From Candidatus Methylobacter oryzae (GTDB lineage: Bacteria; Pseudomonadota; Gammaproteobacteria; Methylococcales; Methylomonadaceae): a stretch of 64,000 nucleotides of DNA. The position numbers were made by a program, and so were the translations under genes. Below are positions 28,664 through 37,308 of this stretch, in pieces. The notes beneath the pieces are model-generated. The model made no database searches. It had not been told where the DNA came from and saw only the letters and a list, made by a program, of their open reading frames with translations. Each line of letters starts with the position of its first letter. The stretch's first letter is position 1. The stretch lies in the NCBI RefSeq assembly GCF_003994235.2, contig NZ_RYFG02000107.1:16778-80777 (forward strand), written 5' to 3'.

Positions 28664-28699
28664 AAAAAGCCCGGCAGTGGAAACTGGCCGGGCTTTTTT
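28664..28699. terminator. Bidirectional intrinsic terminator
   Basis: AAAAAGCCCGGC and GCCGGGCTTTTTT pair, with an inner CAGT/ACTG extension and a GGAA loop. Poly-A on one side and poly-T on the other make it work for both the plus-strand gene before it and the minus-strand cupin gene after it. Confidence 0.9.
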
Positions 28700-28705
28700 A
28701 TGGGA

Positions 28706-29164
28706 TTAATTTTCCGCTTCAGGCAACGGCGGAGGCGTAAATTCAGGATGCGCAATGCTGAGCTTGTTGCCGACTTCGCCCATATAAAACACCAAAATCT
28801 TGACCGGGTCTTCGCCAATGTTGCGGCCGTTGTGGAGAACATTGACCGACTCGGGTAGAACGTCGCCTGGGTGAAGGATTTTAACTTCGCCGGTGGCGCG
28901 TTTTAGTTCCAGCTCGCCTTCCATGATGTAGCCGAATACAGGCACCGGGTGTTCGTGCCAGCCGGTTTCGGCTTCCGGCGCAATCTCGACGATCAGCGCC
29001 GTAACTTCGCCTGGGCCTTTGGGATAGATGATCGGTTTGCCGTCCCAACTGGCGGTCGTCTTTAGTAACGGGGTGATTTGGATGTTCGGATTTTCATCCA
29101 GCGCGAATGCCGCGAGCGGGCAGCAAAGCGCAATCAAGCCTAGCAGTTGGCTTTTGAAATTCAT
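28706..29164 (-). CDS. Secreted cupin-domain protein
   Basis: A 152-aa protein with a signal peptide (residues 1-21, ending AAFA) and a single cupin barrel. The metal-binding motif is GWHEHPVPVFGYIMEGELEL, with the second part LHPGDVLPESVNVLHNG. ATG 29164 is chosen for the clean signal peptide; a GTG-type upstream start would overlap the HIT gene. It is probably cotranscribed with the HIT gene, which ends six bases before. The substrate is unknown. Confidence 0.85.
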   Translation of the reverse strand: MNFKSQLLGLIALCCPLAAFALDENPNIQITPLLKTTASWDGKPIIYPKGPGEVTALIVEIAPEAETGWHEHPVPVFGYIMEGELELKRATGEVKILHPGDVLPESVNVLHNGRNIGEDPVKILVFYMGEVGNKLSIAHPEFTPPPLPEAEN

Positions 29165-29169
29165 CGGAC

Positions 29170-29508
29170 TTAGCCCGGCGGCCAAGTCATTTGCCGGCCG
29201 CCCAGCAGGTGCAGGTGCAAATGGTAGACCGCTTGGCCGCCGTTGTGATTGCAGTTGAACAGGGTCCTGTAACCGGCTTCGGCGATGCCTTCCTGTTTAG
29301 CCAGTTCGGCCGCGGTTTGCAGCAGCTTGCCGCCCAGCGCGGCGTCGTCCAGGTCGTTCAGCGTAGCGATATGGCGTTTCGGGATAACCAGAATATGCAC
29401 CGGCGCTTGGGGGCTAATGTCCCTGAACGCCAGCACGTCGTCGTCTTCAAACACTGTATCCGGCTTAATGTCGCCGGCAACCATTTTGCAAAATAAACAG
29501 TCAGTCAT
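29170..29508 (-). CDS. HIT-family nucleotide-binding protein (HinT-like)
   Basis: A purine nucleoside phosphoramidase-type protein. The histidine triad HLHLHLLGG is near residue 98, and the N-terminal CLFCKMVAGDI and VLAFRDISPQAPVHILVIPK segments are typical of HinT. The length of 112 aa matches. A good ribosome site (AAAGGAGAAACG on the minus strand) precedes the ATG. The cupin gene follows directly. Confidence 0.94.
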   Translation of the reverse strand: MTDCLFCKMVAGDIKPDTVFEDDDVLAFRDISPQAPVHILVIPKRHIATLNDLDDAALGGKLLQTAAELAKQEGIAEAGYRTLFNCNHNGGQAVYHLHLHLLGGRQMTWPPG

Positions 29509-29855
29509 CGTTTCTCCTTTTTATATGGGCGGCCGGAATGGCCGGAACGCTTGGTTTTAGAATATACCCTTGTTGGTTAGTTAGGGGAAGGGGTTGTGTT
29601 GGAGATGGTTATCTTGCGGAGAGATATGCAGCTAGGGTATGGCTGGCAGCGAATGGGCGAAATCGCTATTTCATGGAGGGCAAAGTTCGGCCGGAAGCAG
29701 GCATTCAATAAAATTAAAGAAATTTTTTTCTGATATTATTCTCCATCTATGCTGAGTTGCCAGTGGCTGGCAGCATCGCTTTAGTGATGCTTGCGGAAGA
29801 AATGTAAGATTAATTGCTTTAATAAATTTTCGTAAAAGTTTTCAAGGAAATGTAA
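29509..29855. other. Edge of the AT-rich island, 347 bases
   Basis: No gene recognised. Base composition turns AT-rich from about 29700. A stretch with CAGTGGCTGGCAGCATCGC and GCGATGCTGCC-like strings near 29762-29795 can fold weakly. The last 20 bases give an AAGGA site for the next gene. No tRNA or direct repeat that would mark an insertion was found by eye. Confidence 0.4.
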
Positions 29856-31316
29856 ATGTATATGAACTATCGATTGATAATATTGTTTAAATTCTACTTG
29901 TTATTTGGAGGAATTCTGTTCAGCGCAACTAATTTCGCTCAGGAAAGTGATACTCCATTGCAAGAGAAAAAGGAGTCCGTAACTCGTGTAGAAAAAACAA
30001 GCTCAAATAATATTCATGTCGATGAAATAGTTATAAAGAATTCTCCATCTTCTCAACCAGGAAGTCATGGAATATCAGATAGCGATTATCAAATGCTGAT
30101 TACTAAGCTTTCGTTTGATGTGGAAAAAGAGATTTCAAGCTGGATAACATGGAAACTATTTTTAGGCATTATCCCAATATTCATAATTTTAGTAGGCGCT
30201 TTTTGGGCATTTATTAGCAGAACGATTGAGAATACAGTAAAAGAAAAGGTAAATGAAAAGATAGAACCGCATGTTGATCGTTTAAAGGATAGTTCAAAGA
30301 GTTTAGATGATCAGAGAAAAGAATTAATTGGAGAAACAGTTAAGGCTAGCACTGAAATAAAAAATACCAGAGAAACATTTGAGAAATTAAAGAATACAGG
30401 TGAAGAACTAGAAAATAAACAAAAACAGTTTCAATCAAAGATTAAAGAAGAGATTGAAAATAAAGAAAAAGAAATTGCAGAACTTAATCAGAAAACTTTA
30501 GATATAAAAAATGAGCAGAAGTCATTTAATGAGGAATTAAAATCAAAAACAGATAATGAGATTCCGTTGCTGGAACTAAAAGCTGATGCTCTTAAGCGTG
30601 TAATTAATATAATTGATAAAGATGGAAATGCCAAAGACCAAGTAGTGTCCAAATTTATTGAGCTTTTAGAAAGCGATGACTCAGATGTAAGGGATAAAGT
30701 TGCGGAGATTCTCCCTTGGTTTAAACCCGAATCAAGTGAAATAAATAAGGCATTCTTAGATATTTTGAAAAACAAAAATCCAGATAAAACATTTAGACCA
30801 ATTTTGCTTAGTGGATTAGGGAAATTAAGGGACGACGGCAAAACATCGACTTATCTTCTCACATTATTAGACAACATGAATGATCGCGATATACTTGCTG
30901 TCATTGGCGCACTCGGAGAGATTGGGGAGACCAGTGAAATTGGTGAAATAAATATCACTAAAATACCTGAAGAAGAGAAAGAATTAATTATCGAAAAATT
31001 AATATTAGTTTTAAATGATGACTTAGATAACAAAGAGTTTTCAAAAGAAGCCAATATTAACGCATCAGATGTAAAAGGAGCTATAGCGCTCGCATTATCT
31101 TATTACCGCAAAAAAGCAGTAAGTTCGGTGAGAGATTTAATTAAGTTGTTGGAAGATCAAAAACCAGAGACTCGCATAAATGCAGTCATCGCACTAGGAC
31201 GAATTGGAGATAAAAGCGCTATACAAGCACTTGAAAAATTGAAAAATAATGAAGACACATGGGATGAATTAAAGGAGGAGGCTCTTAAAGCAATAGAGGA
31301 AATTTCGAGATCATAG
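29856..31316 (+). CDS. Membrane-anchored coiled-coil protein with HEAT repeats
   Basis: A 486-aa protein with a signal peptide or first helix at residues 8-28 and a clear transmembrane helix near 104-124 (FLGIIPIFIILVGAFWAFI). A long coiled coil rich in Glu and Lys spans about 125-230. HEAT-like repeats run from about 240 to the end, including RINAVIALGRIGDKSA. It has an AT-rich, Lys/Asn-rich composition unlike its neighbours, which suggests acquisition. No specific family is recognised. It may act as a scaffold, but no function is claimed. It converges on the RiPP genes. Confidence 0.7.
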   Translation: MYMNYRLIILFKFYLLFGGILFSATNFAQESDTPLQEKKESVTRVEKTSSNNIHVDEIVIKNSPSSQPGSHGISDSDYQMLITKLSFDVEKEISSWITWKLFLGIIPIFIILVGAFWAFISRTIENTVKEKVNEKIEPHVDRLKDSSKSLDDQRKELIGETVKASTEIKNTRETFEKLKNTGEELENKQKQFQSKIKEEIENKEKEIAELNQKTLDIKNEQKSFNEELKSKTDNEIPLLELKADALKRVINIIDKDGNAKDQVVSKFIELLESDDSDVRDKVAEILPWFKPESSEINKAFLDILKNKNPDKTFRPILLSGLGKLRDDGKTSTYLLTLLDNMNDRDILAVIGALGEIGETSEIGEINITKIPEEEKELIIEKLILVLNDDLDNKEFSKEANINASDVKGAIALALSYYRKKAVSSVRDLIKLLEDQKPETRINAVIALGRIGDKSAIQALEKLKNNEDTWDELKEEALKAIEEISRS

Positions 31317-31327
31317 AACTGCATGGT

Positions 31328-32191
31328 TTATAGGGCAATAATTGTCCTCACAAAACTTTTGCCGGAATTAGTAAAATAAGGGCATTCGATAAAGCTATTA
31401 ATTTCATCAAGTTGCTTTGCAATTATATTGCATCTATTCTCCAAATAATGAATGGATGCTCTTGATTGATTCTTCGCTAACAGAGAACCAAAAAACTGCT
31501 TAATTACACAAAACACATAAATTGCATGTAAAACCCCTCTTGGATGCCTATATTCATTTTTCCAAGGCGAAAAGTATCTTTCTTCAGTTTCAATAATCAA
31601 AGGTACGCACTGCTCAATCAATGTTAATTGCAGGTGCATTGCTTCATGCAGAATGGCTTCGGCAACACGCAATGTATCGTTTTCCATCCGTTTGCTGGGT
31701 ACTGAAATAAATATTGAAAAGGGTATATCCGGCAAACTAAAACTAATATCGAATTCGTCATCTTCTGGTTGTAGGATATGCAAACTGTTTACGAGTCTGG
31801 ATACTGTTTCATAGACACTTGGTATTTCGGCTAGAACGTCTAAAGCCTCCTGCAGACACTGTAAAACCGTTGAATTATGCAAGATTTCTATTGAATATGG
31901 CTTTGCGCCTGAATCGGCGTACATTGACGCTATTTTCTCCGGCACTGGATAAACACTAATTGGGTAAAGTGCCTTTGTTGAAGGTTCTAAAGCAATGATA
32001 GTTTTATTTGGCTTATTATCTACGCCATTGTTCAATATGGCATCCGCTGAATAGTTATCTGTCTGCAATCCATATTCTCTATAAAGCTGCTGCCAGCCAT
32101 AATTCGTCAAATCTTCGGTTAATTCCGGAAACCATGTTGGTGAGGCTGGGTTTTGTATAGTCGAAAGTATTAAATTATGGAGCTTATTCAT
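31328..32191 (-). CDS. HExxH protein, aKG-HExxH-type peptide beta-hydroxylase-like
   Basis: A 287-aa protein with the motif HEAMH at residues 182-186 in RVAEAILHEAMHLQLTLIE. Its general layout, with an upstream VSRLVNSLHIL region and a C-terminal helical part (SIHYLENRC), fits the HEXXH-domain proteins found with FxsB-type radical SAM maturases. Some of those are annotated as alpha-ketoglutarate-dependent peptide beta-hydroxylases. The start overlaps the end of the 2OG-oxygenase gene by eight bases, so it is the last gene of the RiPP operon. Its likely role is oxidation of the precursor core. That is inference. Confidence 0.7.
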   Translation of the reverse strand: MNKLHNLILSTIQNPASPTWFPELTEDLTNYGWQQLYREYGLQTDNYSADAILNNGVDNKPNKTIIALEPSTKALYPISVYPVPEKIASMYADSGAKPYSIEILHNSTVLQCLQEALDVLAEIPSVYETVSRLVNSLHILQPEDDEFDISFSLPDIPFSIFISVPSKRMENDTLRVAEAILHEAMHLQLTLIEQCVPLIIETEERYFSPWKNEYRHPRGVLHAIYVFCVIKQFFGSLLAKNQSRASIHYLENRCNIIAKQLDEINSFIECPYFTNSGKSFVRTIIAL

Positions 32192-32783
32192 CTAATTGAT
32201 AAAAAGAAAAGATGATTGTATAGCGTTCGCCTTTATGTATTGTAGAAACCGCATGGTGTGAATTAGCGGAAATAGCGAAGCCGACTGAGCTGTTATGTGA
32301 AGGGCGAAATATCTTGTGTATATCACTGGGATTTTGACTGTTAAAAAACATGAGCATGCCGCCATTTTCATCATCCCACCCTTTATTTAATTGAATTAAT
32401 AATCTGTGAGTCTCACAGCCCGGAATGTAATCATTATGTATGCGTATACGTTGGCCGGGTATTAATTTATGCGCAGTAAAATCAATGCGATCATTGAGCT
32501 TGACGGAGAATAAATTTTCGACGCGGCTTTTGATTTTGGCAAGATACTCAGGGGTATTTAAAAACTTCAAACAAGCCGGTAGCTGAACATCGAAAAAACT
32601 GAATTCGTACTGTTCATAAAAGTCGGTTTCAACGAGTTTCCAAGGCGCTTCGCTTTCAAGCCATGTTAATAGATCAAAGCTTAATTCGGGGGATAACGCT
32701 TGCGGGCTTACGAAATAAGGAAAAGGCTGCGTAAATACTTCGATGTTCGTTAGTGTCAAAAGTTGCTTATCGGCTATGTGCAT
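32184..32783 (-). CDS. 2OG-Fe(II) oxygenase
   Basis: A 199-aa double-stranded beta-helix enzyme. The iron ligands are H116 and D118 in IRIHNDYIPG, with the distal His at 176 or 177 in SHHAVSTI. R187 in GERYTIIFSF is the 2-oxoglutarate-binding arginine. The gene overlaps the radical SAM gene by ten bases and the HExxH gene by eight, so all three are translationally coupled. As a RiPP tailoring enzyme it probably hydroxylates the cyclised peptide. The presence of two oxidase-type proteins beside one maturase is noteworthy. Confidence 0.85.
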   Translation of the reverse strand: MHIADKQLLTLTNIEVFTQPFPYFVSPQALSPELSFDLLTWLESEAPWKLVETDFYEQYEFSFFDVQLPACLKFLNTPEYLAKIKSRVENLFSVKLNDRIDFTAHKLIPGQRIRIHNDYIPGCETHRLLIQLNKGWDDENGGMLMFFNSQNPSDIHKIFRPSHNSSVGFAISANSHHAVSTIHKGERYTIIFSFYQLDE

Positions 32784-33898
32784 TGCTGTATCCCGCAGAG
32801 TATCGACTTTACTTTATTAATAATGAGCAACTGATCGTTACAATATACTGAAGGATTATCATATTGAGAGCCTGACTTCCATCTGTGCAATGGCATGCCT
32901 CCACCGCAGATTTGCAGTTCAGGACATGTCTGACAAATTAAAGAAGTTGGCCTTTGCAATTTGTGAGAATCTGCGAATTCGCGGGAAGAAAATATATCGA
33001 TCAAGCGATGAGTATGAATATTCCAAGGCGCTAGAAAGCGGTCGGCACCTTTGTACGAACTTTTTAAGGTGTCGTTTTTGGTTACGCTACCATCGGTATC
33101 AATGACCGCGATCCCGAAATCCGTGACGCCAACTCCTTCTTTTATACCAATTCCACCAAGGGCAAGACGAACGATGTCATCGAGAATCCTAATTTTTATC
33201 GGGTTCTGATCGGCTAGATAAACATCCAACAGCTCTGCTAACCAAGTTCCATATTCGGTAGATTGAAACGAAGCTTTTCCAAAAGGCAATTTATCATGAT
33301 TACCGTCTCTATAAAGGAAGTCTACGTTGGGAGCGCCAAGGTCCTTGAAGAAATTGTAGATTGTATGTGGACTTGAAGTAGGGTCAATGACAGCCAACAA
33401 TCCAGCAAATAAAAATGAAGCATCAGGGTGGGACTTGAGCTTATTAATGCCTTCAATTACACGACTATATGTTCTTTCGCCTTTACGTCCTACGCGGTTA
33501 GCATTATGGATAGATTCAGGCCCATCCAGGCTTACTGATATTGAAGTTTTATATTTTGAGCAAAGATTAAGGATCTTGCCCGATATGAGCATTCCGTTGG
33601 TTTGTATACTGATGCAATAGCTATCAGGTATTGCTGTTCTAATCGAATGAAGTAGAAACTCTAATCGACGGGAGCCAAGCAGTAATGGTTCTCCGCCATG
33701 AAGAACAATCGCAAAGGGATGTTGTTGCGCAGATTTAAGATCGGCTAACTCTTTTGTTATGGATTCGATTGTTTCTTGAGAAATGAAGTTAGGCATGTCC
33801 GCCCAACTGTCATCTCCCATGTTGTAGACATAGCAATAGCTGCAATTAATGTTACATTGACTGGCTACCTTGATCAGGATCGTATCAATTTCTACCAT
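32774..33898 (-). CDS. FxsB-like radical SAM/SPASM peptide maturase
   Basis: A 374-aa radical SAM enzyme. The SAM cluster cysteines are C15, C19 and C22 in SQCNINCSYCYVYNMGDD. The segments VLHGGEPLLLG and SVSLDGPESIHNANR are intact, and the C-terminal SPASM domain shows CQTCPELQICGGGMPLHRW plus a later Cys (VYCND). The sequence fits the FxsB family that makes three-residue cyclophanes in RiPP precursors. ATG 33898 is preferred over a TTG one codon earlier. The precursor gene ends 13 bases upstream on the same strand. Confidence 0.88.
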   Translation of the reverse strand: MVEIDTILIKVASQCNINCSYCYVYNMGDDSWADMPNFISQETIESITKELADLKSAQQHPFAIVLHGGEPLLLGSRRLEFLLHSIRTAIPDSYCISIQTNGMLISGKILNLCSKYKTSISVSLDGPESIHNANRVGRKGERTYSRVIEGINKLKSHPDASFLFAGLLAVIDPTSSPHTIYNFFKDLGAPNVDFLYRDGNHDKLPFGKASFQSTEYGTWLAELLDVYLADQNPIKIRILDDIVRLALGGIGIKEGVGVTDFGIAVIDTDGSVTKNDTLKSSYKGADRFLAPWNIHTHRLIDIFSSREFADSHKLQRPTSLICQTCPELQICGGGMPLHRWKSGSQYDNPSVYCNDQLLIINKVKSILCGIQQCT

Positions 33899-33911
33899 CA
33901 AGGTTCATTGA

Positions 33912-34088
33912 TTAGCGGTTGTGACGATTATGCACTCGGTCGTATGCATAGAGGGTTGATTGATTGTCATTTTTCACTTCCTCAATGAGTCTTGCCAAGG
34001 TGGGGCTGGTAACGCTAACAACTTGCACATCAGAAGGCATGTTATGGCGTACTGAACTACCTTGTAGGGATGGTGAGGGGCTTTGCAT
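33912..34088 (-). CDS. Putative cyclophane RiPP precursor peptide
   Basis: A 58-residue peptide from ATG 34088 with a GGAG site nine bases upstream; it ends 13 bases before the radical SAM gene. The leader contains a likely helix SPTLARLIEEVKND, and the C-terminus reads STLYAYDRVHNRHNR. The last eleven residues hold YDR, HNR and HNR tripeptides, that is, an aromatic ring at position 1 and Arg at position 3, plus YAYD. This is the kind of Omega-X-X pattern on which FxsB-type enzymes form ring-to-Cbeta bonds. It resembles, from memory, HaaA/FxsA-type precursors, but I cannot verify that. It is short enough to be missed by usual gene calling. Confidence 0.75.
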   Translation of the reverse strand: MQSPSPSLQGSSVRHNMPSDVQVVSVTSPTLARLIEEVKNDNQSTLYAYDRVHNRHNR

Positions 34089-34124
34089 CGTAAATGGCTC
34101 CGGTGAACTAAGAATAGAAGTCCT

Positions 34125-34130
34125 ATTATA
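34125..34130 (-). promoter_or_regulatory. Candidate -10 box of the RiPP operon
   Basis: The minus strand reads TATAAT at 34130-34125, a perfect -10 consensus about 37 bases before the precursor start. The -35 region 17 bases upstream (an AT-rich TTTTAT-like string) is weak, so an activator may be needed. Confidence 0.4.
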
Positions 34131-34486
34131 GATCTTAAAGCTCCCTAATAAAAATTTTTTGCTCCTTATATGCCATTAAAAATCAATGCCTTATAAAACA
34201 AGTTCATTGGTGATTTTCTATAGTGAGAAATTATTTTTTTAACTTTGTAAGTTATTGATAATAATGAGTTAAAAACATACATTTTTCTTCTATTTTTTAT
34301 TTTAAATCCATTGATGTACAAAATGCCTTCTGTAAGGTGGCTAACATTCGTGACGGAAAGCTTGAATGTCAGGTTGGGTGGGGTGAAATAATTCTAACGA
34401 AAATAGCCCAACGTATTGGTGTCGCAAAGTGTTGGGCTTCGTTCCTCAGCACAAACTACTTGCCGTGCAAAATCGCAAAAAACGTT
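34131..34486. other. AT-rich gap with a dispersed-repeat hairpin
   Basis: Bases 34140-34330 are strongly AT-rich and hold no gene. From about 34359 the sequence has a GC-richer repeat, with AGCCCAAC at 34405-34412 facing GTTGGGCT at 34431-34438. It resembles common intergenic palindromes with TTGGGC cores. It marks the island edge next to recR. Confidence 0.5.
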
Positions 34487-35083
34487 TTACATTCCCACGC
34501 GCCCATTAAACGCATGCGACAATGTATTGCTGTCGGTAAACTCCAGTTCTCCGCCCATCGGCACGCCGTGGGCGATTCGGCTGGCCGATACTTGGTGTTT
34601 TCTGGCCAGTTCGCCGATGAAGTAGGCGGTTGCTTCGCCTTCGACCGTGGAGTTGGTCGCAAGGATCAGTTCCTTGACATGGCCCGACGCCAACTGTTGT
34701 TCAAGCCGGTCTAGGCCAAGTTCGTCGGGGCCTATGCCGTCCAGCGGCGACAGCCGGCCGTGCAGCACGAAATAGCGGCCTCTGAATCCGGTCGCCTGAT
34801 CGATAATCCAAGCGTCGGCGGGGCTTTCCACGATGCAGATAACGGATTCGTCTCTTGACTTGTCCGCGCAGACTTCACAAAGTTCGCCTTCGGTCAATGT
34901 GCGGCATTGTTTGCAATAGCCGATTTCATCAATCGCTTGCAGCAGCGTTTGCGCGAGCGTTTTTGCGCCTTGGCGGTCGCGCTGGAGCAGGTGGAACGCC
35001 ATCCGTTGCGCCGTTTTCGGGCCGACGCCGGGTAAACAGCATAGATTCTGGATCAACTGCCCCAGTAGGCCTTTTCTGTGCAT
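34487..35083 (-). CDS. recR: RecR, recombination mediator
   Basis: Works with RecO and RecF to load RecA on gapped DNA. The helix-hairpin-helix [17 protein letters not shown] is at the N-terminus. The zinc finger [16 protein letters not shown] is near residues 57-72, followed by the Toprim domain ([11 protein letters not shown]) and a C-terminal [10 protein letters not shown] segment. At 198 aa it is typical. It begins one base after ybaB ends and follows dnaX, the classic dnaX-ybaB-recR operon. Confidence 0.97.
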   Translation of the reverse strand: MHRKGLLGQLIQNLCCLPGVGPKTAQRMAFHLLQRDRQGAKTLAQTLLQAIDEIGYCKQCRTLTEGELCEVCADKSRDESVICIVESPADAWIIDQATGFRGRYFVLHGRLSPLDGIGPDELGLDRLEQQLASGHVKELILATNSTVEGEATAYFIGELARKHQVSASRIAHGVPMGGELEFTDSNTLSHAFNGRVGM

Positions 35084-35084
35084 G

Positions 35085-35408
35085 TTAGAAAGGCATTTGG
35101 AATCCGGGAGGCAACGGCAGTCCCGCGGTCACGTCCGCCATTTTCTCTTTTTTCATCTTCGCGACTTTATTGACCGCATCGTTAATGGCTGCCGCGACCA
35201 AGTCTTCCAGCATATCCTTGTCGTCGCCGAGCAGCGACGGATCGATGGTTACTTTTCTGGCTTCGCGTTTGCCGGTCATCAGGATGGTCACCAAGCCGCC
35301 GCCGGCTTCGCCCATGACCTGCATCGAGTTCAGTTCTTCCTGCGCTTTTTTCAGGTCTTCCTGCATTTTTTGCGCTTGTTGCATGATGTTGCCGAGTGCG
35401 TTTTTCAT
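35085..35408 (-). CDS. ybaB: YbaB/EbfC nucleoid-associated protein
   Basis: A 107-aa DNA-binding protein with the typical [19 protein letters not shown] start, a [18 protein letters not shown] segment and the C-terminal [12 protein letters not shown]. It lies between dnaX and recR on the same strand with a 19-base gap to dnaX. Family members bind DNA as dimers and affect expression broadly. Confidence 0.96.
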   Translation of the reverse strand: MKNALGNIMQQAQKMQEDLKKAQEELNSMQVMGEAGGGLVTILMTGKREARKVTIDPSLLGDDKDMLEDLVAAAINDAVNKVAKMKKEKMADVTAGLPLPPGFQMPF

Positions 35409-35427
35409 TTGCTTCTCTCCATTTATG

Positions 35428-37053
35428 TTAGATGGGTTCTATGGTGCCGGGCATGACTCTGGCCCCCAAGTGTTCTTTTAAGGCCTGGACGTTTTCGTCT
35501 GCATTAATTGCGTCAACCGCCGCTTGTTGCCGGTCTTCGCGCGCTTTAGTCAGTTGCTCGGCGGGGGTCGCAGTCGTGGCTTTTCCGGTAGTAATGACCA
35601 GTTTTAAAGATGATGATTTGCGATAAGCCTGCAACGCTTTTTGCAGGTTTTCTTCCCGGCGCTGGATGCGTAAATGACCCGGATCCAAAATTAAGGTGCA
35701 GACATTATCGTCGATGCTTTCCAGTACGCAATTGTGAGCTAGCTCCCTGGTTGCCGGGGGCAGGTTCATTGCTTCGATCATTTCCGACCAAGTATTGCCG
35801 TGCTGCTGGGCGGAGGCCGATGGACTGCTTTTTTCAGCGGCAGGGCTGTTATGCTCGATGGTTGGCGCGGGCGTGCTTGCAGGCGGCGCTTGATTGACAG
35901 TAAGCGGCGGTTGGGCTTTGCCGGCAGGCAGTTGGGCTGCCGGAGCCGGTTTGATAAGCGCTGCTTCGATGCCGGTCGGCCTGAAAGTCAGCATTCGCAG
36001 CATGACCATTTCAAAACCGCTGCGCGGATCGGGCGCCAGATCGAGATCGCGTTGTCCAACCAAGCCGATTTGGTAGTAAAGCTGGACGTCTTCAGGCGTG
36101 AGCTTGGCGGCCAAAGCCGCGAGCATTTCGGCATCAAAGTCGTGATCGATAGCGCCCGGTATTTGTTGCAGCAATGCGATGCGATGCAGGACTTGCAGGA
36201 TTTGCTTCAATACATCGCTAAAGTCCGGGGTTAAATTGGCTAATTCGTCGATTTTGCCGAGTATCGCCGGCGCATTGCCTTCGGCCAGGGCCGTTAACAA
36301 ATCCTCAACCGGTTGTTGTGCGACGGTGCCGAGCATCGCTTGAACGCTTTCGGCGCCGATTTTGCCGTTGCCGTAAACAATGGCTTGATCGAGCAGGCTT
36401 AAGCCGTCGCGCATGCTGCCGTCGGCCGCGCGCGACAATAATTTTAATGCGGCCGCTTCGGCTTCGATGTTTTCCTGTTGGAGAATGAATTCCATTTGCG
36501 CAAAAATCTGGCCGGGCAGCAAACGCTTCAGGTTGAATTGCAGGCAGCGCGACAGCACGGTAATCGGGATTTTATGCGGATCGGTCGTCGCCAGCAGGAA
36601 TTTTACATGCGGAGGCGGTTCTTCCAGCGTTTTCAGCAGGGCATTGAAACTGTGCCCCGACAGCATGTGGACTTCGTCGATCAGGTAAACTTTATAACGG
36701 CCTTGATTGGGCGCGTATTGCGCGTTGTCGAGCAGGTCGCGGGTATCTTCGACTTTGGTCCGCGATGCCGCATCGACTTCTATCAGGTCCAGAAAACGGC
36801 CTTCGTCCAGGTCCCGGCATACGTTGCATTCGCCGCACGGATTAAAATCCTGTAGATTTTCGCAATTAATCGCTTTGGCTAGAATCCGGGCTATCGTGGT
36901 TTTGCCGACGCCGCGCGTTCCGGTAAATAGATAAGCGTGATGAAGCCGGTCATGCTGCAAAGCGTTCATTAACGATTTGACGACATGCTCTTGTCCGACA
37001 ACTTCTGTGAAATTATGGGGACGCCATTTTCTGGCGAGAACCTGGTAACTCAT
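35428..37053 (-). CDS. dnaX: DNA polymerase III subunit tau/gamma
   Basis: The clamp-loader ATPase. From ATG 37053 ([20 protein letters not shown]) the 541-aa product has Walker A GTRGVGKT near residue 45. The four-Cys zinc module is [16 protein letters not shown], Walker B is [10 protein letters not shown] and the SRC motif is VLSRCLQF. A Pro/Ala-rich linker precedes the C-terminal tau part. The linker contains an A6G run (35834-35828) at about residue 406, the size at which gamma ends in E. coli, but the run is out of phase for a canonical -1 slip. A longer frame upstream overlaps the 4.5S RNA gene and is not real. Confidence 0.95.
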   Translation of the reverse strand: MSYQVLARKWRPHNFTEVVGQEHVVKSLMNALQHDRLHHAYLFTGTRGVGKTTIARILAKAINCENLQDFNPCGECNVCRDLDEGRFLDLIEVDAASRTKVEDTRDLLDNAQYAPNQGRYKVYLIDEVHMLSGHSFNALLKTLEEPPPHVKFLLATTDPHKIPITVLSRCLQFNLKRLLPGQIFAQMEFILQQENIEAEAAALKLLSRAADGSMRDGLSLLDQAIVYGNGKIGAESVQAMLGTVAQQPVEDLLTALAEGNAPAILGKIDELANLTPDFSDVLKQILQVLHRIALLQQIPGAIDHDFDAEMLAALAAKLTPEDVQLYYQIGLVGQRDLDLAPDPRSGFEMVMLRMLTFRPTGIEAALIKPAPAAQLPAGKAQPPLTVNQAPPASTPAPTIEHNSPAAEKSSPSASAQQHGNTWSEMIEAMNLPPATRELAHNCVLESIDDNVCTLILDPGHLRIQRREENLQKALQAYRKSSSLKLVITTGKATTATPAEQLTKAREDRQQAAVDAINADENVQALKEHLGARVMPGTIEPI

Positions 37054-37082
37054 GGCAGGCTCAAAAAGGTAAGTATGTTTTG

Positions 37083-37195
37083 GGTGGCGACCATGCCAGC
37101 CACATCCCGGCACACGAATCTGCTGCTACCGTTGCTCCCTTCCGGACCTGGCGGGGTTTACAGCGTTTCGTTGCGGGAGGACCGACACGATCACC
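37083..37195 (-). ncRNA. ffs: Small SRP RNA (4.5S RNA)
   Basis: Read on the minus strand, the central part matches the bacterial 4.5S RNA: TCCCGCAACG, then CCAGGTCCGGAAGGGAGCA and GTGTGCCGGGATG. These form the long hairpin with the GGAA-type tetraloop and the Ffh-binding internal loops. The ends are estimated from pairing of GGTG with CACC and give about 113 bases, close to E. coli. The RNA scaffolds Ffh for membrane-protein targeting. It lies 29 bases upstream of dnaX on the same strand. Confidence 0.93.
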
Positions 37196-37308
37196 ATTAA
37201 ACATTAGCCGTACTGGCTAAAGGACGGCCATTATCGTTGAATTGATTTAATAACGCAAGATGCAATGGCATAATTTTTGAAAAAAATTAAAGGCCGTCTA
37301 TTATCGTC

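Noticed and set aside
37054..37113. N-terminal extension of DnaX
   Set aside because: The added 20 residues overlap the 4.5S RNA gene and precede the conserved [11 protein letters not shown] start.
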